64,000 nucleotides of DNA from Azoarcus sp. DD4 (GTDB lineage Bacteria > Pseudomonadota > Gammaproteobacteria > Burkholderiales > Rhodocyclaceae): the NCBI RefSeq assembly GCF_006496635.1, contig NZ_CP022958.1:4278001-4342000 (forward strand), read 5' to 3'. Below, piece after piece: positions 1-9,542 of the stretch. The notes beneath the pieces are model-generated. The model saw only the letters and a program-made list of their open reading frames with translations, did not search any database and was not told where the DNA came from. How positions within the stretch are numbered: position 1 is the stretch's first letter; the number at the start of each line of letters is the position of its first letter. Position numbers and translations under genes: made by a program.

Positions 1-816
1 AGGCGATGACGACCAGCGCACAATCAAATGCCTTGCAGCCGTCTGGGCAGCACCTGCCGTCAGACCGGCATTTCGAAGCGACGGCGGCACCATCCCATTC
101 TGCATTCTCGCCAACAGACCAGTGAGAAATACAACCGCGTCTCCCGAAAGGAAAAACCACGCGCTCGGGGCAGGATGAGCAACAAATCTCAACGGCCTAC
201 CCGCCCGCCCGGCATCGACGGAATAAACGGCATCAGAGGACTGCATCCGCGCCAAGGACAGAAACGGCACCGCGAGATCTACCAGATGCGCCGCCGCAAC
301 CAGTGCCGCCCCCTGCAGCTGGTCGACCGCCGCGACTTCGAAGGCAAGGGCTCGCAGATACTGTCTACCGATGCCAGGCAGGTCGCCAGACACCCGCACC
401 ATCCCACTAGCCGCAGTTTCGAAGCCTTCGATCAACTCTGACCAGACCCCATCAACGACGGAATGCTGCGCTGCGCACGCCCAAAAAACCAAGTCGGCCG
501 CAGTTCGAGCGCGCGCGACGTCGACCGCGGTGGAGGCGGGGGTCACACAACGATAGGCTGCAAGCAGGGCATCAAAGGCGGCGTGAACCCGCGCGTATGA
601 CGTCGGACCGCTTGACGTATCAGGCTCAAGACCCGAGATCCAGGCATCGAGAGTTCGACGCAGGCGATCATCAAGCGCCGCCACCACACCCAAGGACAGA
701 CCATCGACCGCGTCTCGCACGAAACAACGCAGATCAGCCTCGATAGAGACTAGCTCAGCCGGCACGCCCAGACTGTCTTGCGCCGTGAAATCGAATGTTC
801 CGTTCGCTTGCTTCAT
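1..816 (-). CDS. Unrecognised protein, C-terminus beyond the left edge
   Basis: An uninterrupted reading frame of 272 codons runs from an ATG at 814-816 to the left edge with no stop, so the C-terminus is missing. A GGGAG ribosome site lies a few bases before the ATG. The protein begins MKQANGTFDFTAQDSLG. It is rich in Ala, Val and Leu, looks helical, and has no signal peptide or clear transmembrane segment in the visible part. I see no nucleotide-binding or metal-binding motif and cannot name a family. Codon choice (CGA, TCT, GTA, TTG) is less GC-biased than in its neighbours, which may mean low expression or a foreign origin. It is divergent from thyA, with 172 bases between them. The open frame and ribosome site make it likely to be real; its function is unknown. 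Confidence 0.7.
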   Translation of the reverse strand, partial: MKQANGTFDFTAQDSLGVPAELVSIEADLRCFVRDAVDGLSLGVVAALDDRLRRTLDAWISGLEPDTSSGPTSYARVHAAFDALLAAYRCVTPASTAVDVARARTAADLVFWACAAQHSVVDGVWSELIEGFETAASGMVRVSGDLPGIGRQYLRALAFEVAAVDQLQGAALVAAAHLVDLAVPFLSLARMQSSDAVYSVDAGRAGRPLRFVAHPAPSAWFFLSGDAVVFLTGLLARMQNGMVPPSLRNAGLTAGAAQTAARHLIVRWSSSP

Positions 817-988
817 CCCAGCTCCCGAGTTGCCACGCGCCACAACTCCATCACGCGTGCCCTGTGTCACGTCTCGTGCCTTGCGCTTAACCGGCCCAGA
901 TTAGCACATGGCCAACGCATACGGAGGGGTCGCCCCTGCCTGCCGGGCGCCTGCAAGGTAGAATCATGGACTTTTGGAGAGCACCGCG

Positions 989-1783
989 ATGAAGCAATAC
1001 CTCGACCTGATGCGTCACGTCCTCGAGCACGGCGACGAGAAGACCGATCGCACCGGCACGGGAACCCTGTCAGTGTTCGGCTGGCAGATGCGCTTTCGGC
1101 TCGCCGATGGTTTCCCGCTCCTCACGACCAAGAGACTGCACACCCGGTCCATCATCCACGAACTACTCTGGTTTCTGCAGGGCGAGACCAACATCCGCTA
1201 CCTGAAGGAAAACGGCGTATCGATCTGGGACGAATGGGCCGACGACAACGGAGAACTCGGCCCGGTGTACGGGAAGCAGTGGCGTCGTTGGGAAACCGCG
1301 GACGGCCGCAGCGTCGACCAACTCGCCAAACTCGTCGAGGGCATCAAGCGCAACCCGGATTCGCGTCGCCACATCGTTTCCGCCTGGAATCCGGGCGAAG
1401 TCGATCGGATGGCCCTGCCGCCCTGCCACGCGCTGTTTCAGTTTTACGTGGCTAACGGCAAACTATCCTGTCAGCTCTACCAACGCAGCGCTGACATTTT
1501 CCTCGGCGTACCGTTCAATATCGCCTCTTACGCCCTGCTGACCGTGATGCTTGCACAGGTGTGCGACCTTGCGCCCGGCGATTTCGTATGGACCGGCGGC
1601 GACTGCCACCTATACCTCAACCATCTCGAGCAGGCGCGCGAGCAACTATCGCGGGAGCCCTATCCGCTACCAACCATGAGGCTGAATCCAGCCGTGCGGG
1701 ACCTATTCGCCTTCCGTTACGAAGACTTCAGCCTGGAGGGCTATACCGCCCATCCGCACATCAAGGCACCGGTCGCCGTATGA
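989..1783 (+). CDS. thyA: Thymidylate synthase
   Basis: Converts dUMP to dTMP in the cytoplasm, using methylene-tetrahydrofolate as both one-carbon donor and reductant. The product is 264 residues, the same length as E. coli ThyA. The catalytic cysteine sits in the PPCHALFQFYV block, and the N-terminal phosphate-binding region (EKTDRTGTGT) and C-terminal hydrophobic tail ending in APVAV are present. I chose the ATG at 989, preceded by GGAGAG, over an in-frame TTG at 974 that would add five residues. A TAGAAT at 959-964 could be its -10 element. Its stop overlaps the folA start as ATGA. This couples it to the reductase that regenerates tetrahydrofolate from the dihydrofolate ThyA produces. Confidence 0.97.
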   Translation: MKQYLDLMRHVLEHGDEKTDRTGTGTLSVFGWQMRFRLADGFPLLTTKRLHTRSIIHELLWFLQGETNIRYLKENGVSIWDEWADDNGELGPVYGKQWRRWETADGRSVDQLAKLVEGIKRNPDSRRHIVSAWNPGEVDRMALPPCHALFQFYVANGKLSCQLYQRSADIFLGVPFNIASYALLTVMLAQVCDLAPGDFVWTGGDCHLYLNHLEQAREQLSREPYPLPTMRLNPAVRDLFAFRYEDFSLEGYTAHPHIKAPVAV

Positions 1784-2277
1784 CAACGAAAGCCCTCATC
1801 ACACTGATCGCAGCTGTCGCCCGCAACGGTGTCATCGGCCGCGACAACGCGCTGCCCTGGCGCCTGAAGGCAGACCTTGCCCGCTTTAAGGCGGTCACGC
1901 TCGGACATCCCATCCTGATGGGACGCAAGACGTGGGACTCACTCGGTCGGCCCCTGCCGGGGCGTCGCAATCTGGTGGTGACACGTAACGCGGCATTCAC
2001 CGCGGCAGGGGCCGAAATCTTCCCAACGCCGGAAGCGGCATTGCAGCAGCTTGATGAAAACGCCGTTTTCGTGATCGGCGGAGCCGAACTTTATCGTCAG
2101 TTGCTCGACCAGGCGGACGCCCTCCTCCTGACCGAAGTGCATACCGACATCGACGGCGACGCGTTTTTTCCCCCTTTCGACCGGACGACTTTTGTCGAAG
2201 TCAGCCGGGAACCCCACCCCGCCGACGCCGACAACCCGTTTGCCTTCGACTTCGTCGAGTACCGCCGACGCCCTTGA
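1780..2277 (+). CDS. folA: Dihydrofolate reductase
   Basis: Reduces dihydrofolate to tetrahydrofolate with NADPH and so recycles the cofactor oxidised by thymidylate synthase. The 165-residue product carries the expected N-terminal strand and Met20-type loop (VIGRDNALPW). The catalytic acid is in the KADLARFK helix, and the NADPH-binding segment GRKTWDSLGRPLPGR and the VIGGAELY block are present. The start ATG overlaps the thyA stop by four bases, so translation is probably coupled. A strong bidirectional terminator follows 20 bases after the stop. Confidence 0.97.
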   Translation: MTTKALITLIAAVARNGVIGRDNALPWRLKADLARFKAVTLGHPILMGRKTWDSLGRPLPGRRNLVVTRNAAFTAAGAEIFPTPEAALQQLDENAVFVIGGAELYRQLLDQADALLLTEVHTDIDGDAFFPPFDRTTFVEVSREPHPADADNPFAFDFVEYRRRP

Positions 2278-2297
2278 GGCATCAGGACCCGGAATAA

Positions 2298-2327
2298 AAA
2301 AAGCCGCCCCATCAAGGGCGGCTTTTT
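2298..2327. terminator. Bidirectional intrinsic terminator between folA and the decarboxylase
   Basis: A GCCGCCC/GGGCGGC stem (2303-2309 and 2316-2322) with a five-base loop is flanked by an A tract on the left and a T tract on the right. It can therefore stop transcription of both convergent genes. Confidence 0.9.
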
Positions 2328-2350
2328 CATGCATCCCAAACAGGAGGTCG

Positions 2351-4594
2351 TCAGTCGGCGCGCACGCAATCCACATGGTAACGACCGTCGTCGGTCTTCA
2401 CCAGGCCGTGAATGTCCGTCTCGAAACCAGGGAAGCGCGCGTTGAAATCCCGTGCGAACTGCAGGTAGCGGACGATGGTCGCGTTGAAGCGCTCTCCCGG
2501 AATCAGCAGCGGAATGCCGGGAGGATAGGGCGTGACCAGCATCGCGGTTACACGGCCTTCGAGTTCGTCGATCGGCACCCGTTCGATCTCTCGGTGTGCC
2601 ATCTTGGCGAACGCATCTGCAGGCTTCATCGCCGGCACCATGTCGGAAAGGTACATTTCCGTTGTCAGGCGCGCGACGTCGTGCGCCTTGTAGAAGCTGT
2701 GGATCTGAGCGCAAAGGTCCTTCAGCCCCACCTTCTCGTAGCGCGGATGCTTGGCGATAAAGTCGGGCATCACCCGCCAAAGCGGCTGATTGCGATCGTA
2801 GTCATCTTTGAACTGTTGCAACTCGGTCACGAGGGTGTTCCAGCGCCCCTTGGTGATGCCGATGGTGAACATGATGAAAAAGGAATACAGTCCCGTCTTC
2901 TCGACGATGATGCCGTGCTCGGCGAGATAACGCGTCAGGATTCCAGCTGGGATGCCCCACTCGGCAAAATCGCCTTCAACGTCCAAACCCGGCGTAATCA
3001 CGGTCGCCTTGATGGGGTCCAGCATGTTGAAGCCCGGTGCCAGATGACCGAAGCCATGCCAACGCTCACCGTTCTTCAGCATCCAGTCGTCCCGCTCACC
3101 GATGCCCTCCTCGGCGAGAAACTCGGGCCCCCATACCTTGAACCACCAATCTGATTCGCCGAACTCGGCATCGACCTTGCGCATCGCGCGGCGGAACTCG
3201 ACTGCTTCCGAGAGCGACTCATCGACCAGCGCCGGTCCGCCCGGCGGCTCCATCATCGCCGCGGCCACGTCGCAGGACGCGATGATCGCGTACTGCGGCG
3301 AGGTCGATGTATGCATCAGGTAGGCTTCATTGAAAATGTCGCGATCGAGCTTGCGAGTCTCCGAGTCCTGCACCAGGATCTGCGAAGCCTGACTGAGGCC
3401 CGCCAGCAGCTTGTGGGTCGATTGCGTCGAAAAAATCATCGACTCGCGGCAGCGCGGGCGGTCTTCGCCGATTGCGTGGTAGTCGCCGTAGAAGTCGTGG
3501 AAGGCGGCGTGCGGCAGCCAGGCTTCGTCGAAGTGCAGCGTATCTATCCTGCCGTCGAGCATCTCCTTGATGGTCTCGACGTTGTACACCACGCCGTCGT
3601 AGGTCGACTGGGTGATGGTCAGAATACGCGGCTTCTTGTTCTTGGCCTCGCGTGCGAAGGGGTTGGCCTCGATCTTCTTCTGGATGTTCTCCATCGAGAA
3701 CTCCTCCAGCGGGATCGGGCCGATGATGCCGTAATGGTTGCGCGTTGGCGTCAGGAACACCGGCACCGCGCCAGTCATGATGATCGAGTGGAGAATCGAC
3801 TTGTGGCAGTTGCGGTCCACCACCACGATGTCACCTGGCGCCACGGTGGTGTGCCACACCATCTTGTTCGAGGTCGAGGTGCCGTTGGTGACAAAGTAGA
3901 GGTGATCGCAGTTGAAGATGCGCGCAGCGTTGCGCTCCGACGCCGCGACCGGCCCCGTGTGGTCGAGCAACTGGCCGAGCTCTTCGACCGCGTTGCAGAC
4001 GTCTGCACGCAGCATGTTCTCGCCAAAGAACTGGTGGAACATCTGCCCCACCGGGCTCTTCAGGAAGGCAACGCCACCGGAGTGCCCCGGGCAGTGCCAG
4101 GAGTAGGAGCCGTCGGCCGCATAGTGGGTAAGCGCACGGAAGAAGGGCGGCGGCAGCGAATCGAGGTAGTTGCGCGCCTCCCGCACCACATAGCGCGCGA
4201 TGAACTCCGGCGTGTCCTCGAACATGTGGATGAAGCCGTGCATCTCGCGCAGCACGTCGTTCGGAATGTGCCGGCTGGTGCGCGTCTCACCGTACAGGAA
4301 AATCGGGATGTCGGCGTTGCGAAGGCGGATTTCCTCGACGAAGCTGCGCAGGTCGGCAATGGCCTTGGCCGATGCCTCGGGCGACGAGAATTCCTCGTCG
4401 TCGATCGACAGGATGAAGCCGGAACCGCGGCTCTGCTGCTGGGCGAAGGACGTGAGGTCGCCATAGCTGGTGACGCCGAGGACCTCCATACCCTCTTCCT
4501 CGATCGCTTTGGCGAGCGCGCGGATACCCAGCCCCGACGTGTTTTCCGAGCGGAAATCCTCGTCGATGATGATGATCGGAAAGTGGAATCGCAT
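2351..4594 (-). CDS. PLP-dependent Orn/Lys/Arg decarboxylase
   Basis: A 747-residue fold-type I amino acid decarboxylase of the large bacterial Orn/Lys/Arg family (LdcI, SpeF, AdiA). It makes cadaverine, putrescine or agmatine with release of CO2. The N-terminal 130 or so residues form the receiver-like wing domain. The core has the SWHCPGHSGG region, and the PLP lysine is K395 in STQSTHKLLAGLSQAS, with HFDEAW upstream. The STHKLLAxxSQAS and NEAYLMHTSTSP blocks resemble lysine decarboxylase more than AdiA, but substrate choice cannot be settled from motifs. The ATG at 4594 is preceded by GGAGAAACGAAGG. It is a single-gene unit between two terminators. Confidence 0.9.
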   Translation of the reverse strand: MRFHFPIIIIDEDFRSENTSGLGIRALAKAIEEEGMEVLGVTSYGDLTSFAQQQSRGSGFILSIDDEEFSSPEASAKAIADLRSFVEEIRLRNADIPIFLYGETRTSRHIPNDVLREMHGFIHMFEDTPEFIARYVVREARNYLDSLPPPFFRALTHYAADGSYSWHCPGHSGGVAFLKSPVGQMFHQFFGENMLRADVCNAVEELGQLLDHTGPVAASERNAARIFNCDHLYFVTNGTSTSNKMVWHTTVAPGDIVVVDRNCHKSILHSIIMTGAVPVFLTPTRNHYGIIGPIPLEEFSMENIQKKIEANPFAREAKNKKPRILTITQSTYDGVVYNVETIKEMLDGRIDTLHFDEAWLPHAAFHDFYGDYHAIGEDRPRCRESMIFSTQSTHKLLAGLSQASQILVQDSETRKLDRDIFNEAYLMHTSTSPQYAIIASCDVAAAMMEPPGGPALVDESLSEAVEFRRAMRKVDAEFGESDWWFKVWGPEFLAEEGIGERDDWMLKNGERWHGFGHLAPGFNMLDPIKATVITPGLDVEGDFAEWGIPAGILTRYLAEHGIIVEKTGLYSFFIMFTIGITKGRWNTLVTELQQFKDDYDRNQPLWRVMPDFIAKHPRYEKVGLKDLCAQIHSFYKAHDVARLTTEMYLSDMVPAMKPADAFAKMAHREIERVPIDELEGRVTAMLVTPYPPGIPLLIPGERFNATIVRYLQFARDFNARFPGFETDIHGLVKTDDGRYHVDCVRAD

Positions 4595-4676
4595 CCTTCG
4601 TTTCTCCAGCAGGCAGCCCCGGTCGGGGCTGTGCGCATCTTAACCGCGCGGTGTTTGCCGACGCGTTACCAGAAGT

Positions 4677-4699
4677 AGAAAAGGGCCGCTGAGCGGCCC
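4677..4699 (-). terminator. Intrinsic terminator after dcd
   Basis: On the minus strand a seven-base-pair GGGCCGC/GCGGCCC stem with a three-base loop is followed by TTTT. It lies about 40 bases downstream of the dcd stop and upstream of the decarboxylase start. Confidence 0.8.
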
Positions 4700-4737
4700 C
4701 GGGCGTCAGTCTTGCGCAACATGGCGCGGATTCGGAA

Positions 4738-5304
4738 TCAGATCTTGGGCAAGGTCACGCCGGTCTGGCCGAAGTACTTGCCGCCCCTATCCTTATAAGA
4801 GGTTTCGCAGGGCTCATCGGACTCGAAGAACAGCATCTGCGCGACGCCTTCGTTCGCGTAGATCTTGGCGGGCAGCGGCGTCGTGTTGGAGAACTCCAGC
4901 GTCACGTGACCTTCCCATTCCGGCTCAAGCGGCGTGACGTTCACGATGATGCCGCAGCGCGCGTAGGTGCTCTTGCCCAGACACACGGTCAGCACGCTGC
5001 GCGGGATGCGGAAATACTCGACCGTACGGGCCAGCGCGAAGGAGTTCGGCGGAATGATGCAGACGTCACCGGTGAAGTCGACAAAGTTCCGCGCATCGAA
5101 ATCCTTGGGATCGACGATGGTCGAGTTGATGTTGGTGAAGATCTTGAATTCGTTCGCGCAACGTACGTCGTAGCCGTAGCTGGACGTTCCGTAGGAAACG
5201 ATCTTGCCGCCATCGTTGGCCCGAACGAGCTCGGGCGCGAACGGCTCGATCATGCCCTGCTGCTCCGCCATGCGGCGGATCCACTTGTCGGACTTGATGG
5301 ACAT
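4738..5304 (-). CDS. dcd: dCTP deaminase
   Basis: Deaminates dCTP to dUTP, the first step toward dUMP for ThyA; the family forms trimers. The product is 188 residues, the usual proteobacterial length. The active-site blocks are visible: the GKSTYARCG segment with R116, and the TPLEPEWEGHVTLEFSNTT segment with the catalytic glutamate at about 137. A C-terminal YFGQTG tail closes over nucleotide in this family. It lies downstream of apbC on the same strand with about 100 bases between them, so it may be co-transcribed. A terminator follows. Confidence 0.97.
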   Translation of the reverse strand: MSIKSDKWIRRMAEQQGMIEPFAPELVRANDGGKIVSYGTSSYGYDVRCANEFKIFTNINSTIVDPKDFDARNFVDFTGDVCIIPPNSFALARTVEYFRIPRSVLTVCLGKSTYARCGIIVNVTPLEPEWEGHVTLEFSNTTPLPAKIYANEGVAQMLFFESDEPCETSYKDRGGKYFGQTGVTLPKI

Positions 5305-5409
5305 GGAACGCGGTTTCCTCTGCGGCCGCAGTCGGGCCGGATGCGAAAAATCCGCGTAGTTTAGGGCAAGCGCCGCGGTTGCGAAAGCGAACCGCGGCGC
5401 AATTTCGGA

Positions 5410-6501
5410 TCAGGTGTTCTGGATCACGATATTGGGGAACTTGTGCGTCATGTCCTTGGATTTCTCGGCAATGCGCACTGCCACCTTGCGCGCGATCTCC
5501 TTGTAGATCCCGGCAATGCGGCCGTCCGGATCGGCCACCACGGTGGGCGCACCGTTGTCGGCCTCCTGGCGGATCTGCAGGTCGAGCGGCAGGGCGCCGA
5601 GGAAGCCGATGCCGTAATCGTCGCAGAGCTTCTGACCACCGCCGGTGCCGAAGATGTGCTCCTCGTGGCCGCACTTGGAACAGATGTGGATACTCATGTT
5701 CTCGACCACGCCGAGGATGGGCACGCCCACCTTCTCGAACATCTTGATGCCCTTGCGCGCGTCGAGCAGCGCGATGTCCTGAGGCGTGGTGACGATCACC
5801 GCGCCGGTCACCGGCACGCTCTGCGACAGCGTCAGCTGGATGTCGCCGGTCCCCGGCGGCATGTCTATCACCAGGTAATCCAGATCCTGCCAGTGGGTTT
5901 CCTTCAACAACTGGTTGAGCGCCTGGGTCGCCATCGGGCCACGCCACACCATCGGCGTCTCGACGTCGACCAGGAAACCGATGGACATCGTCTGAATGCC
6001 GTAGGCCTCGAGCGGCTCCATCGTCTTGCCGTCAAGCGACTCCGGCCGGCGGTCGCCTATGCCCAGCATCTGCGGCTGCGACGGGCCGTAGATGTCGGCA
6101 TCCAGGATGCCGACGCGCGCGCCCTCGGCGGACAGCGCCAGCGCCAGATTGGCCGCGGTGGTGCTCTTACCCACGCCCCCCTTGCCCGATGCCACGGCGA
6201 TGATGTTACGCACGCCCGGCAGCAGCTTCACGCCGTGCTGGACGGCGTGCGCCACCACCTTGCTGCTCACCTGGATATCGACCTTGCCCAAGCCGGGCAG
6301 CGTCGCCAGTGCAGCTTGCAGCATCGCTCGGATCGGTTCGTGCTGGCTCTTGGCCGGATAGCCCAGCTCCACCTCGAAGCTGACGTCCGCGCCGCTGACC
6401 TTCAGGTTGCGTACACAGCGGGTGCTCACCAGATCCTTGCCGGTGTTCGGGTCGATGACGGACTTCAGGGCTTCTGTTACGTTTTCTTGAGACAAGCTCA
6501 T
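5410..6501 (-). CDS. apbC: Iron-sulfur cluster carrier ATPase ApbC/Mrp
   Basis: A P-loop scaffold protein thought to bind and transfer Fe-S clusters to apo-proteins in the cytoplasm. The 363-residue product has an N-terminal MIP18/DUF59-like domain (about residues 1-85), then the MinD/Mrp ATPase domain with the deviant Walker A GKGGVGKST and the MPPGTGD motif. The CSKCG pair of cysteines is the cluster-binding CxxC of the family. The start ATG at 6501 gives the expected MSLSQENVTEALK N-terminus. It faces the OmpA-type lipoprotein gene across about 190 bases, where both promoters must lie. Confidence 0.95.
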   Translation of the reverse strand: MSLSQENVTEALKSVIDPNTGKDLVSTRCVRNLKVSGADVSFEVELGYPAKSQHEPIRAMLQAALATLPGLGKVDIQVSSKVVAHAVQHGVKLLPGVRNIIAVASGKGGVGKSTTAANLALALSAEGARVGILDADIYGPSQPQMLGIGDRRPESLDGKTMEPLEAYGIQTMSIGFLVDVETPMVWRGPMATQALNQLLKETHWQDLDYLVIDMPPGTGDIQLTLSQSVPVTGAVIVTTPQDIALLDARKGIKMFEKVGVPILGVVENMSIHICSKCGHEEHIFGTGGGQKLCDDYGIGFLGALPLDLQIRQEADNGAPTVVADPDGRIAGIYKEIARKVAVRIAEKSKDMTHKFPNIVIQNT

Positions 6502-6695
6502 GTCGGATTCCTCGATAATCGGGCCGCCCGTCCGCGCGGGCGGGAACGAACGAAATCATACCGGAGCCCCCGCTGGCGCTCACCCTCTTGCGCGCTGGGG
6601 TTACTTGCCGAGGCGATACGCGGCATCATCGTTATCACGCCACCGCCCCGGCATCGCGCACGATCCCCTTACTCCAAACTTATCCGCAACCGACC

Positions 6696-7289
6696 ATGTG
6701 CACATTCCAGATCTGCGTCCGGGCGCTCGCCGCCTGCTCCGCCGCCCTGCTGCTGGCAGCCTGCGCCACCACCGACGCCCCACAGCATCAGACCGGCACC
6801 GGCAGCTACTCGTCCACGACGACCACGCCACGGCCAACGGCACCGGCGTCCAAGGTCGATTGGCCCGTCCTGCACAAGGAGCTCGCCACCGCCTTGCGTG
6901 ATGCAGCCGGAGCCGAGCTCGGCGAACCGACGGCGAGCGGCATCCACCTGCGCATCCCGGTCAGCAACGGCTTCGCGTCCGGCAGCGCCGAACCGCGGCC
7001 GGCCCTGACCAAGGTGCTCGACAGCCTGGTCGCCCCGCTCGGATCGCGTCCGCAGGTAACCGTCAAGATCGTCGGCCACACCGACAGCCAGGGCAGCGAG
7101 ATGTACAACCTGCAGCTCTCCATCCAGCGCGCCGAAGCCGTGATGGAATACCTGCGCAGCCGCGGCATCGCCTACGAACGCCTGGCGGCCGACGGCAAGG
7201 GCGAGATGGAACCGATCGCCGACAACGCCAAGGAAGCCACCCGGGCACGCAACCGGCGTGTCGAAATCATCCTCGGCACCACGCAATAA
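6696..7289 (+). CDS. OmpA-family lipoprotein
   Basis: A 197-residue envelope protein. Its signal peptide ends in the lipobox LLLAAC with the lipidated cysteine at about 23. A Thr/Pro-rich linker follows, then an OmpA C-terminal peptidoglycan-binding domain (about residues 85-195) with the typical VGHTDSQGS, LSxxRAxxV and NRRVEI blocks. It probably tethers outer membrane to peptidoglycan, as Pal and other small OmpA-like lipoproteins do. The ATG at 6696 is chosen because it begins directly at the signal peptide; longer in-frame starts would bury that signal. It is a single gene between apbC and metG, not part of a tol-pal cluster. Confidence 0.85.
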   Translation: MCTFQICVRALAACSAALLLAACATTDAPQHQTGTGSYSSTTTTPRPTAPASKVDWPVLHKELATALRDAAGAELGEPTASGIHLRIPVSNGFASGSAEPRPALTKVLDSLVAPLGSRPQVTVKIVGHTDSQGSEMYNLQLSIQRAEAVMEYLRSRGIAYERLAADGKGEMEPIADNAKEATRARNRRVEIILGTTQ

Positions 7290-7358
7290 GGCGGCGAGGC
7301 AGGGAAGGAGGCCGGGCTTTGCTAAACTCCCGCCTTTGATTCAGACCTGCCTGCCATC

Positions 7359-9542
7359 ATGCCCCGCAAGATACTCGTCACCAACGCCCTGCCCTACGCC
7401 AACGGCGACATCCACCTCGGCCACCTCGTCGGTTACATCCAGGGCGACATCTGGGTGCGCTACCAGCGCATGCGTGGCAACTCGGTGCACTACGTCTGCG
7501 CGGACGACACGCACGGCACGCCCATCATGCTGCGCGCCGAGAAGGAAGGCATCACGCCGGAACAGCTGATCAACCGGGTGCATGGCGAGCACCTGCGCGA
7601 CTTCACCGACTTCGGCGTCGGTTTCGACAACTACCATTCGACCCACAGCGCGGAAAACCGTGCCTACGCCGAGGACATCTACGGCAAGCTGCTGTCGGCC
7701 GGCTTCATTGAAACGCGCTCGATCGAACAGTTCTACGACCCGGTCAAGGAAATGTTCCTGCCGGACCGCTTCATCAAGGGCGAATGCCCCAAGTGCGGCG
7801 CCGGCGACCAATACGGCGACAATTGCGAGGTGTGCGGCGCCGCCTATGCCCCCACCGAGCTCAAGAACCCCTACTCCGCGGTATCTGGCGCCAAGCCGGT
7901 GCTGAAGACCTCCGAGCACTACTTCTTCCGCTTATCCGACGCTCGCGCAGTCGAGTTCCTGCGCGAATGGACACGCGGCACCAACACAACCGGCGAGCGC
8001 CGCCTGCAGGCGGAGGCCGCCAACAAGATGAAGGAATGGCTGGGCGAAGCCGGTGAGAACAAGCTGTCCGACTGGGACATCTCGCGCGATGCCCCCTACT
8101 TCGGCTTCGAGATCCCGGGCGCGCCGGGCAAGTACTTCTATGTCTGGCTGGACGCGCCCATCGGCTATTTCGCCAGCTTCCGCAACTACGCCGAGCGCCG
8201 CAGCGCTGCCGGGGAACAGATCGCCGTCGAGGACTACACCGATACCATCCGCGCCGAAGCCCAGGGCACCGAGCTGGTGCACTTCATCGGCAAGGACATC
8301 CTCTACTTCCACGCGCTGTTCTGGCCGGCGATGCTCAAGTTTGCCGGCTACCGCACGCCCAGCCAGCTCTGTGTGAACGGTTTCCTGACCGTCGACGGCG
8401 CCAAGATGTCCAAGAGCCGCGGCACCTTCATCACCGCGCGCTCCTACGTCGAGCAGGGACTCAACCCGGAGTGGCTACGCTACTACTTCGCCAGCAAGTC
8501 CAACGGCACCATGGAAGACGTCGACCTCAACCTCGACGACATGATCGCCAAGGTCAATTCCGATCTGGTCGGCAAGTATGTAAACATCGCCAGCCGCTGC
8601 GCCGGCTTCATCGCCAAGCGTTTCGGCGGCAAGCTGGGCGGCGTCGACCCCAAGGCCACGGCGGAATTCGAATCGGCCTACGAGGCGGCCACCATCGCCC
8701 AGGCTTACGAGGAGCGCGACTACGGCCGCGCGCTGCGCGAGATCATGCGACTGGCCGATCTCGCCAACCAGTATGTGAACGACCACAAACCGTGGGAGCT
8801 GGCCAAGCAGGACGGTCAGGACGCGCAACTGCACGTCGTCTGCAGCACGGCGCTGACGCTGTTCCGCGATCTCACGCTCTACCTCAAGCCGGTGCTGCCG
8901 GCACTCGCCGCCAAGGTCGAGGCATTCCTCGCGATCGCCCCGCTCGACTGGCAGGCCGGCTGGAAGCCGCTGCCCGCCGGCCACGACATCACCGCCTACC
9001 AGCACCTGATGACTCGCATCGAGCGCAAGCAGGTCGATGCGCTGCTCGAAGCCAACCGCGATTCGCTCGCACCGGCCGCAGCCGCGGCACCCGCCGCGAC
9101 CGCCAAGACCGCCAAGGAAGCGAGCTCGCAGCAACGCCACGCGGAAAAGCAGCAGCATGCCGCGCAGGCGGCCGAGACGGCATCGCCGCACATCTCCATC
9201 GACGACTTCACCAAGGTCGACCTGCGCATCGCGAAGATCGTCGACGCCCAGCATGTCGAGGGTGCCGACAAGCTGATCCGCCTGCAACTCGACATCGGAG
9301 AAACCGACGACGCCGGCAACCCCAAGCCCCGTCAGGTCTTCGCCGGCATCAAGTCGGCCTACGACCCGGCCAGCCTGGTCGGCCGCCTCACCGTGATGGT
9401 GGCCAACCTCGCTCCGCGCAAGATGAAGTTCGGCATGAGCGAAGGCATGGTGCTCGCCGCCTCCGACCCCGACGGCAAGACCGGCGGGCTCTACATCCTG
9501 TCGCCCGACGGCGGCGCCCAGCCGGGCATGCGCGTGAAGTAG
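7359..9542 (+). CDS. metG: Methionyl-tRNA synthetase
   Basis: Charges tRNA-Met and initiator tRNA with methionine. The 727-residue class I synthetase has the HLGH signature near residue 20 and a zinc knuckle CPKCG...CEVCG near 145-160. The KMSKS loop lies around 350, followed by the anticodon-binding helical domain. After an Ala/Lys-rich linker (about 570-615) comes a C-terminal EMAP/Trbp111-type tRNA-binding domain (ISIDDFTKVDLRIAKI) that also mediates dimerisation. A TAAACT about 30 bases before the ATG is a possible -10 element. Confidence 0.97.
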   Translation: MPRKILVTNALPYANGDIHLGHLVGYIQGDIWVRYQRMRGNSVHYVCADDTHGTPIMLRAEKEGITPEQLINRVHGEHLRDFTDFGVGFDNYHSTHSAENRAYAEDIYGKLLSAGFIETRSIEQFYDPVKEMFLPDRFIKGECPKCGAGDQYGDNCEVCGAAYAPTELKNPYSAVSGAKPVLKTSEHYFFRLSDARAVEFLREWTRGTNTTGERRLQAEAANKMKEWLGEAGENKLSDWDISRDAPYFGFEIPGAPGKYFYVWLDAPIGYFASFRNYAERRSAAGEQIAVEDYTDTIRAEAQGTELVHFIGKDILYFHALFWPAMLKFAGYRTPSQLCVNGFLTVDGAKMSKSRGTFITARSYVEQGLNPEWLRYYFASKSNGTMEDVDLNLDDMIAKVNSDLVGKYVNIASRCAGFIAKRFGGKLGGVDPKATAEFESAYEAATIAQAYEERDYGRALREIMRLADLANQYVNDHKPWELAKQDGQDAQLHVVCSTALTLFRDLTLYLKPVLPALAAKVEAFLAIAPLDWQAGWKPLPAGHDITAYQHLMTRIERKQVDALLEANRDSLAPAAAAAPAATAKTAKEASSQQRHAEKQQHAAQAAETASPHISIDDFTKVDLRIAKIVDAQHVEGADKLIRLQLDIGETDDAGNPKPRQVFAGIKSAYDPASLVGRLTVMVANLAPRKMKFGMSEGMVLAASDPDGKTGGLYILSPDGGAQPGMRVK

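Noticed and set aside
28..556. Plus-strand open frames at the left end
   Set aside because: They are Arg/Pro-rich, lack ribosome sites and lie opposite the continuous 272-codon minus-strand frame, so they look like shadows.
2192..4678. Long plus-strand open frames opposite the decarboxylase
   Set aside because: They are antisense to a clear PLP enzyme, have His/Arg/Val-rich composition typical of high-GC shadow frames, and resemble no family.
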